In this document: positions 6,803 through 12,189 of the stretch, piece after piece
How positions within the stretch are numbered: the stretch's first letter is position 1
Layout of the letters: every line of letters begins with the position of its first letter
Origin: Actinomycetota bacterium
GTDB taxonomy: Bacteria > Actinomycetota > Thermoleophilia > Gaiellales > Gaiellaceae
Length of the DNA: 12,189 nucleotides
Assembly (NCBI GenBank): GCA_003170995.1
Contig: PMXT01000145.1
Span: 1-12,189 of the forward strand
Reading direction: 5' to 3'
Position numbers and translations under genes: made by a program
The notes under the pieces: model-generated
Told to the model about the DNA's origin: nothing
What the model saw: only the letters and a program-made list of their open reading frames with translations
Database searches by the model: none

Positions 6803-7435
6803 ATGGCCGAGGCGACAGAAGAGCGAGGATTCTCGCGGGTCGCCGATCCCGCGCCGCTCGGTCTGGCGGCGTTCGCGCTCACGACCTTTCTGCTGAGCGG
6901 ACACAACGCGACCTTCATCCCGGACGGAATCTGGGTGGGAGTGGCAATCATCTACGGCGGTTTGATCCAGCTGCTGGCTGGAATGTGGGAATTCCGGAAC
7001 CGCAACGTCTTCGGCGCGACGGCCTTCTCGACCTACGGGGGCTTCTGGCTCGCGCTCGGCGGCTTCGTCGTGCTGATCAGTTCGAACACCACGCTCAACA
7101 GTGTCAACGGAGCCTTCAAGGATCCTGCCCAGCTGAACAACGCGCTGGCCTGGTTCCTGATCGCGTTTGCGATCTTCAACACCTACATGGTGCTCTGGGC
7201 ATCGCGCCTGAACCTGGCGACATTCGCCGTCTTCCTGGCGCTCGAGATCACGGAGATCATGCTCGCGATCGGGTTCTTCCTCGTGGCTCACGGCCACAGC
7301 GCCTACTGGCTGCACGCGGGCGGCTGGGCGGGCATCGTCACCGCCGCGATCGCCTGGTACGCCTCGGCGGCGGGAGTCGTCAACGGCATGTCGCCGAAGC
7401 CGGTCGTCCCGGTCGGACGACCGCTCTGGAGCTGA
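6803..7435 (+). CDS. Acetate/succinate-type transporter, AceTr (GPR1/FUN34/YaaH) family
   Basis: A 210-residue inner-membrane protein of the family that includes E. coli SatP, which carries acetate and related small carboxylates. Marks: DPAPLGLAAFALTTFLLS at 15-32 (the family's NPAPLGL signature with Asp for Asn) and FGATAFSTYGGFW at 70-82. Six hydrophobic segments at about 18-33, 43-62, 73-93, 113-133, 138-161 and 172-193. Length is normal for bacterial members. Start ATG with AGGAGG (6792-6797) 5 bases upstream, one of the best Shine-Dalgarno sequences in the window. It lies 88 bp after the ABC ATPase on the same strand; whether it shares the importer's transcript is unclear because of the hairpin between them. 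Family sure; substrate inferred. Confidence 0.93.
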   Translation: MAEATEERGFSRVADPAPLGLAAFALTTFLLSGHNATFIPDGIWVGVAIIYGGLIQLLAGMWEFRNRNVFGATAFSTYGGFWLALGGFVVLISSNTTLNSVNGAFKDPAQLNNALAWFLIAFAIFNTYMVLWASRLNLATFAVFLALEITEIMLAIGFFLVAHGHSAYWLHAGGWAGIVTAAIAWYASAAGVVNGMSPKPVVPVGRPLWS

Positions 7436-7489
7436 GCGCGAGAGGTTGGCTTTGCATCTTCAGCGCCGAGCGGCGATGAGAGCGAAGTA

Positions 7490-7526
7490 GAAGAGAGCGG
7501 GGCGGCCAGGCCGCCCCGCTCTCTTC
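7490..7526. terminator. Strong 18 bp hairpin after the acetate transporter gene
   Basis: The arms 7490-7507 (GAAGAGAGCGGGGCGGCC) and 7509-7526 are perfect inverted copies around a single A; in RNA the innermost pairs open to form the loop. It starts 54 bp after the stop codon. The arms carry GAAGAGAG/CTCTCTTC at the base, so the U content after the GC core is modest on both strands. A very stable terminator, possibly active in both directions. Confidence 0.8.
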
Positions 7527-7796
7527 ACTGCGACATTCCCTTCGCCATTTTCTCGAGCGTTCCAGCTAGAGAGGCCGTATAGGACGACCTCCCGCCACAA
7601 TGCGGCACGTTGTTGTTGGCGCTAACGACCTCTAGCGCTCAGGAGACGAAATCTGATCACGAAGCCCCCATGCGCCACGGGCAGAGCAAGAGCCCGAGAG
7701 GTTCGCATAGAGAGCCTTTGCGACGGCGACAATTCGAGCCCCGCGGCAACCGCTATAGACCGCACTTGTAGTCAGGGAGCATGGAGCTTGGCATGC
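7527..7796. other. Non-coding spacer after two converging units
   Basis: 270 bp between the hairpin above and the stop of the large minus-strand gene. I see no gene and no tRNA. Weak structures: GCGCTA/TAGCGC at 7619-7624 and 7633-7638, and CGGGC/GCCCG at 7678-7682 and 7692-7696 with a nine-base loop. The latter could be a weak terminator for the minus-strand gene, but has no U-run. Confidence 0.4.
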
Positions 7797-10433
7797 CTAA
7801 TCCGCCGTGATCACAGGGCTTCGGTACTGGCGAACCGGGCCCGGATTCACCTGAGCGACCAGACGCACGCGCAAGCGGTAGCGGGCGCCGGCACGAAGAG
7901 CCGCGCTCTGAGGGAGCTTCACCTTAATGGGCGCCACATCAGCACGCAGAGCTCCGCGCTTGGCACTGACCGGCTTACCGTCGGTACTTTCCAAAGTGAC
8001 CAGATACAGGCAGTCGCGCGTGCAGGCAAGCATGATCTTGGGTGCGGAAAGGCTCGAGAAGCTCAGCGGATATACGAGGGTTTTTGCGGCCACAGGCGTT
8101 CTCAAGCCGGGGCAGATCTCGAGTGTGCCCCGCCCGGCTAGAGCGGCCGTCTCGGCAACGGCGCTTGCGCTCGTCTTAGCGCTGCCATCGGCGTAGTAGA
8201 GCCCCGATTGATCGCTGGCTTGGTCGGCGCTGCCCGGTTTGTCGACGAGCCGGCGAAGCACAACTCCCGAGACGTTCGGCATGCAGACAGCGCTTCGAAG
8301 CACCTCGTTGTACGCACGCTTCTGCGCTTTCTCGGTCACTCCGGACGCGGGGCCAGGCGGCGATGGATATGCGCTTGCTTTATCGGCCGGAATAGCCGTC
8401 GCCAAGGCGACGCCGTCTACGAGTATCGGCAGGGTCGATCCTTCCTCAGCCGTGCCGTCGAAAGCGCTGCTGAGCGCCGCCTCGAGCTGCGCGTAGTTGC
8501 CGATCGTCCAGGCGTTCGTGGCCGCCGCCGGCGCGGGACGAAAGGCCAACTCGTCCATGATCGGCAGCTCGCGGCCGGAGGCCAAAAAGGCCTTTCCCAG
8601 CGCCTTCAGTGTCGCCTTTGGAGATACGGTGCCGTCTAGTTCTCCGGCCACGACGAGCGACGATGCCTTGGCTTTCGCGGCATCGCGTAGTGAAGCCAAT
8701 GCGGCCGAGTAGACCGAGGCGCTCGCCGCGGTTGGAGCCGGGCCCAGCAGCAGCTCATCGAGTCCCGGAAGCTGCTCGAGGAGTGAGCTCGTGAACGCCG
8801 CCAGTGCACTGCGGCCGGCAGCGTCGGTGGGTAGCGACTCGGTTGACAGCTCGACGATCAAGCGCTTCGAGGCTGGGACGCTCTGGAGTTGGCTGACCGC
8901 GGCCGGATCTGGGGCTGAGCTACCAAGCTTCCAAGGGATGCTGAGACGCACGCTGTTGAGGCCGGTGCTCGAGGCGAGGAAGGCCTGAGAGGCGCTATCG
9001 AGACCGGCGCCCACGCTGAAAGAAGCCGGGCCAAGCGAAGACGCCGTTGTCGCGACAGCCGCCTGTGACATCACACCAGCCTCGGCCGCATCCGGAATCG
9101 ACTTCGTTTGAGACGCGCTCGAGTCCACGACCGACCAGACCGCCGCCGGGGCGACACGCACAATCGGAAGGCCCGAGAAAGAAGCACGGTTCCCCGCCCA
9201 GTCACGTGCCTCGACGAGCACGGCGTAGGCTCCAGTTCGACGGGGCGGCTTCCAACCGAGGTTGTACCAGCCACCGTTCAGTGCGAACCGTTTCGTCGCG
9301 CCTACCGCCGATTTCATCTCTACCGTGGCCGGCTTGGAGAGCCAGAAGCGAACCGTACCGAGACTCGCGTTCGCGACCTTGAACGCCGGCGGCTGCTTCG
9401 CATACCCGGCGAACCTGGTTGCAGCCGCGGCGAATCTCGGGTCATCCGAACCAAGCACTCTCAGTAGCCGCACGACGTATTTCTGATAGCTGAGCGACGA
9501 GGGGTTTCTCGCCGACGAGTAGTAAGTCCAGTAGCCGGTATCGAACCGGTGCAGGTCGGTGGCGGCGGCTCGTTCCATCGCCGAAGCGAGCGTGGCGGCG
9601 GCATCGTCGGCGTTTGCGTCGGCGTAGGTCTGAAGCGAGAGCACCGACTGCAGCTGGGCGTTTAGAACGGCGACCCGGTTGAATCCGTAGAGCCTTATCC
9701 AGGGGCCCGAGGCGCGCCGGGTAACGAGCCGACCGGGTATCGCGCGGAAGGCGCCCTGCGCCGTTGTCATCAACTCCGTCGTATCTCCTTCAATGCTCTG
9801 CGCGGCGTTGGTGAATGCTTGGGCCGCTACCGCCTGCGCCATCCCAGATAGCCAGGGCGCATTCCCTCCCGAATAGTCGAAGTAGTACTCCCAGCCGATT
9901 CCGCCGCCGGGCTGCCTCACTCCGCGCTCGACCAAGGCTTGCGCCAGACGCTGCACCGATTCCATCGTCCCGCCCACAGCCTTTGCGTTCAGAGCGCCGA
10001 AGTTGGCCAGCGGGTGAAACTCGAAGCCAAGGCCCGATACGTAGCGATAAACAACACCGTCAGCGTCGGTGACGTCGGTCCCACTCGCAGGGGGCCCCTG
10101 CTTGGCGAAATAGGCGTTGTTGACGGCTAGTTGTCCCAATACAGCGCTGGCTCGCGGAGCGATCAGCTTCGCTGCCACCTGCGCCACCTGGCTCAGGTTC
10201 GCCGTCAGAGGAACGCGCCGCGCCTGCGGGAGGCGGTGGATGAGACTCGCCGTACGATTCACCGTGTGGCGGTAGCGAGCGGCACTCGTCCGGTCGATCC
10301 AGCCCTTCGCGACGGCTCGGTTGATACCGGCGAGGGCAACCTTCTGGTCGGGCAGTAGCGTGCGAGCCGGTGCCGAGCCGATAAAGACGACCATGCCCAT
10401 CAGCGCTGCGATGGCACCCAGCGAGAGCCTCAT
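7797..10433 (-). CDS. Exported protein: glucuronyl C5-epimerase-like domain plus TIM-barrel-like domain
   Basis: 878 residues with a signal peptide (cleavage likely after GSAPA, about 23). Residues about 130-345 resemble the C-terminal alpha/alpha domain of D-glucuronyl C5-epimerases: GWEYYFDYSGGNAPWLSGMAQ at 180-200, YGFNRVAVLNAQLQSVLSL at 249-267 and FDTGYWTYYS at 297-306, followed by YQKYVVRLLRVL. A small beta domain follows (about 350-428, ending VLVEARDWAGNRASF). Residues about 470-770 look like a TIM barrel of the glycoside hydrolase type (VRLSIPW, RLIVELS, LDELLLGPAP, PIMDELAF, LPILVDG, SGLYYADG), and a beta domain with C804/C808 ends the protein. The strand positions where such barrels carry catalytic Glu read LGPAP and LVDGVA, so glycosidase activity is doubtful. 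Start ATG at 10433; its nearest Shine-Dalgarno candidate (AAGGGA) is rather far. Sugar-polymer binding or epimerisation at the cell surface is inferred; no substrate is visible. Confidence 0.7.
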   Translation of the reverse strand: MRLSLGAIAALMGMVVFIGSAPARTLLPDQKVALAGINRAVAKGWIDRTSAARYRHTVNRTASLIHRLPQARRVPLTANLSQVAQVAAKLIAPRASAVLGQLAVNNAYFAKQGPPASGTDVTDADGVVYRYVSGLGFEFHPLANFGALNAKAVGGTMESVQRLAQALVERGVRQPGGGIGWEYYFDYSGGNAPWLSGMAQAVAAQAFTNAAQSIEGDTTELMTTAQGAFRAIPGRLVTRRASGPWIRLYGFNRVAVLNAQLQSVLSLQTYADANADDAAATLASAMERAAATDLHRFDTGYWTYYSSARNPSSLSYQKYVVRLLRVLGSDDPRFAAAATRFAGYAKQPPAFKVANASLGTVRFWLSKPATVEMKSAVGATKRFALNGGWYNLGWKPPRRTGAYAVLVEARDWAGNRASFSGLPIVRVAPAAVWSVVDSSASQTKSIPDAAEAGVMSQAAVATTASSLGPASFSVGAGLDSASQAFLASSTGLNSVRLSIPWKLGSSAPDPAAVSQLQSVPASKRLIVELSTESLPTDAAGRSALAAFTSSLLEQLPGLDELLLGPAPTAASASVYSAALASLRDAAKAKASSLVVAGELDGTVSPKATLKALGKAFLASGRELPIMDELAFRPAPAAATNAWTIGNYAQLEAALSSAFDGTAEEGSTLPILVDGVALATAIPADKASAYPSPPGPASGVTEKAQKRAYNEVLRSAVCMPNVSGVVLRRLVDKPGSADQASDQSGLYYADGSAKTSASAVAETAALAGRGTLEICPGLRTPVAAKTLVYPLSFSSLSAPKIMLACTRDCLYLVTLESTDGKPVSAKRGALRADVAPIKVKLPQSAALRAGARYRLRVRLVAQVNPGPVRQYRSPVITAD

Positions 10434-10572
10434 AAAAAGACCGACGTCCCTTCAGCAGAGTTGTTTGTCAGAAACGGATTCGCCTCGGTCGCGGCGCTCA
10501 CCTTCCTGGCGCACCGCAAACGCTCAAGCGCTCAGTCCCTTTTTTGCTTGCGCGGATGGTTTGAGCTGAGCC
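10434..10572 (-). other. Spacer between the two right-hand minus-strand genes
   Basis: 139 bp with no coding potential. It has an A-rich run (minus-strand AAAAAA near 10540-10545), a small CGCTTGAGCG palindrome, and AAGGGA about 14 bases before the next gene's ATG. No clear promoter or terminator; the two genes may or may not be cotranscribed. Confidence 0.35.
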
Positions 10573-12189
10573 TCACGGGAGCGGCTGCCAGTCGGGCTGG
10601 TCGCTAGAGCGGGCGCCCGTATCGAGCTCACTAGGCACGGTGCCGTCGGAGTTCATGACGAGGAGCCGCGCGGGTTGATCGCCTGACTGCTCGGAGAACA
10701 CGATCTGCGAGCCGTCGGGGGCCCAGGCGAGCGTGGCATTCTCGGCCTCATCGACGAGAGGAATCAGATTGCTTCCATTGCCATCGGTCGAGGCGATGGA
10801 CTGATCGCAGGCGAAGGCGATGCGACTCCCATTAGGCGACCAGCTGGGAGAGCTAGCCCCGATCGTGTCGCAACCTGAGGACAGCTGTTCAAGCGAGCTC
10901 GACTTCACAGTGAGAGTTTTCTCGTTCAGCTTTACGACGAAAATGTTTCGGATGCCCGAGACGTTGGTTGCGACAAACGCAATCGAGTTCGAGCTGGCTT
11001 TCTTGGGCGACCAGTCTGGCTCGGATACGTGCGTAAACGTAGCCGGATCGAGCGTGAGCCCAAGCGAGGTCGGCTCGCTTCCGTCGGCGTTCGCGATCAT
11101 CAGATCGAGCCCCGAGGCGACGACAAGATGCTCACCATCGGGGCTCCAGGCTGGATCGGAACCCCTCAGACCGGTCGAGCGCGGAGCTCCTCCATCCACA
11201 TACTCCAAAAAGACGACACCGTCGCGCGTAAACGCCAGCCGGGTACCGTCGGGCGACCAAGTCGGGCTAGCATCGAGACGAGGCCGTAACAACCAGCGCT
11301 TGTGCTTACCGTTCACGTCCGTTCGCAGCACGAAACCACTCCAGCGATACGTTCGCCGTGTGTAGACGAGCCCGCTTTTTCCCCTTTCCCAGCTCGGCTG
11401 CAGACCCCTGGTAGCGACAAGCCGTACCTTCTTCCCGTCGCTCCTCATCGCGTAGACGCCCTTCTTCTCTGTGTAAGCGATCCAACGCCCACCCGGCGAC
11501 CAGGCCGGTTGGGTCTCGTTGAGACTTGCCGTCGCCGTCAGCCGCTTGCGACCGGATCCGCTCGCCCGCATCACGAAGATATCGGTGTTGTTACCGCGCT
11601 TAGGCACTGCTACGTAGGCGAGCCTGCGTCCGTCAGGCGACCACGTCGGCTGGCTTCCCGGCCCGACCAGACGCTGCTTGCCGTTCTTTGGGTTCACGAC
11701 CCAGATACTCGCGCCACGATCGAAGGCGATCAGTCCTCGCTTCGACCAACTCGGAGCGCCACCGCTGAAATCAGCATCCGCGATTTGCCGAGCGCCGGTT
11801 CGGTCGGCGTTCACTACCCAGAGGCCTTTGTGCCTGTAGAAGGCGATCTTGTGACCGTCCGGGGACCACGCCGACGCGTATGGTCGATTGGAGGTTTGCG
11901 AAAGGAAGCGCCTGACGTGAGTTCCATTGGCCCTCATCGTCCAAAGCTCGTAGCTGGACGCCGGCTTCGTCGAGACCCGCACCGAGAAGAGCATCGTTTT
12001 TCCGTCTGGCGAGGATGAGGTGAACCCTCCCTGCGGCTCGTTCGGAACCAGCCGCTCAATCTTTGTTCCGTCTGGGTTCACGGTGAAGATCGAGGGCGTC
12101 CCGTTGCGATCGTTGACGAACGCGATCTTGCCGTCGCTACCAGGGAAAGCGCCGCTTGCGCTTCCCGAGCCGATCGTCACGGCTACTAC
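10573..12189 (-). CDS. Exported TolB/WD40-like beta-propeller protein, 5' end outside window
   Basis: At least 538 residues of PD40/TolB-type propeller repeats; it continues past the right edge. Numbering from the GTG at 12180, repeat cores of the form WSPDGxxIAF fall at about 13, 56, 104, 144, 179, 226, 263, 307, 344, 389, 446 and 485, closing with DQPDWQPLP. Twelve units would suit two six-bladed propellers, or one long repeat array. Each unit carries a strand like DIFVMRASGSG or LWVVNADRTG before it. The visible start (VVAVTIGSGSASGAFPGSDGKIAF, in short pieces) looks like the end of a signal peptide running into the mature protein, so the real start is upstream of the window and the internal GTG is not it. 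No enzyme domain is visible; these propellers usually bind proteins or ligands outside the membrane. It lies 139 bp upstream of the epimerase-like gene on the same strand. Confidence 0.85.
   Translation of the reverse strand, partial: VVAVTIGSGSASGAFPGSDGKIAFVNDRNGTPSIFTVNPDGTKIERLVPNEPQGGFTSSSPDGKTMLFSVRVSTKPASSYELWTMRANGTHVRRFLSQTSNRPYASAWSPDGHKIAFYRHKGLWVVNADRTGARQIADADFSGGAPSWSKRGLIAFDRGASIWVVNPKNGKQRLVGPGSQPTWSPDGRRLAYVAVPKRGNNTDIFVMRASGSGRKRLTATASLNETQPAWSPGGRWIAYTEKKGVYAMRSDGKKVRLVATRGLQPSWERGKSGLVYTRRTYRWSGFVLRTDVNGKHKRWLLRPRLDASPTWSPDGTRLAFTRDGVVFLEYVDGGAPRSTGLRGSDPAWSPDGEHLVVASGLDLMIANADGSEPTSLGLTLDPATFTHVSEPDWSPKKASSNSIAFVATNVSGIRNIFVVKLNEKTLTVKSSSLEQLSSGCDTIGASSPSWSPNGSRIAFACDQSIASTDGNGSNLIPLVDEAENATLAWAPDGSQIVFSEQSGDQPARLLVMNSDGTVPSELDTGARSSDQPDWQPLP

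Noticed and set aside
6737..7315. Long minus-strand open frame opposite the acetate transporter gene
   Set aside because: It is antisense to a clear membrane-protein gene with a good start; its charged, low-complexity product is typical of a shadow in GC-rich DNA.
7700..7765. Possible tRNA, from a TTCGAGCCC stretch resembling a T-loop
   Set aside because: The bases flanking the loop do not pair as a T-stem and no acceptor or anticodon arms can be formed.
1..12189. CRISPR array, insertion sequence, phage or defence system
   Set aside because: No regularly spaced repeats, transposase, integrase, terminal inverted repeats or recognisable defence genes are present on either strand.

Overview
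This is a chromosomal segment of about 62-66% GC with GC-rich third codon positions, frequent GTG/TTG starts, a DUF4232 exported protein and a secreted epimerase-like/barrel protein. Together these suggest a high-GC actinobacterium, possibly of the Thermoleophilia type; the lineage is inference from style only.

Left part, minus strand (1-2464): translation genes. thrS (complete) is followed by the start of infC, whose 3' end lies outside the window. About 200 bp separate them and include a hairpin with a U-run just upstream of infC, a candidate terminator or attenuator. Divergent from thrS is a single-domain STAS protein (2549-2932). It converges on an unidentified small minus-strand gene (2966-3379) that looks broken: it has a good start and Shine-Dalgarno sequence, an in-frame TAG at codon 20, coding-like sequence beyond the stop, and a tail with non-coding-like composition.

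Middle part, plus strand (3588-7435): an exported DUF4232 protein, then a tightly packed polar amino acid ABC importer (binding lipoprotein, permease, ATPase; 6 bp gap, then 4 bp overlap), then an AceTr/SatP-family acetate-type transporter ending in a near-perfect 18 bp hairpin. The binding lipoprotein is the most unusual item in the window. Its family 3 solute-binding domain is circularly permuted: the last ~96 residues of the usual fold come directly after the lipobox, and the usual N-terminal part follows, ending where the moved piece would normally begin. The short sequence AGCAA lies at both ends of the moved 294 bp piece and at the site where that piece would be expected.

Right part, minus strand (7797-12189): a large exported protein with a glucuronyl C5-epimerase-like domain joined to a TIM-barrel-like domain that appears to have lost its glycosidase acids, and, upstream of it, the end-truncated gene of an exported TolB/WD40-like beta-propeller protein with about twelve blade repeats. 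Both probably act outside the membrane, perhaps on or near cell-surface carbohydrate, but no substrate can be read from the sequence.
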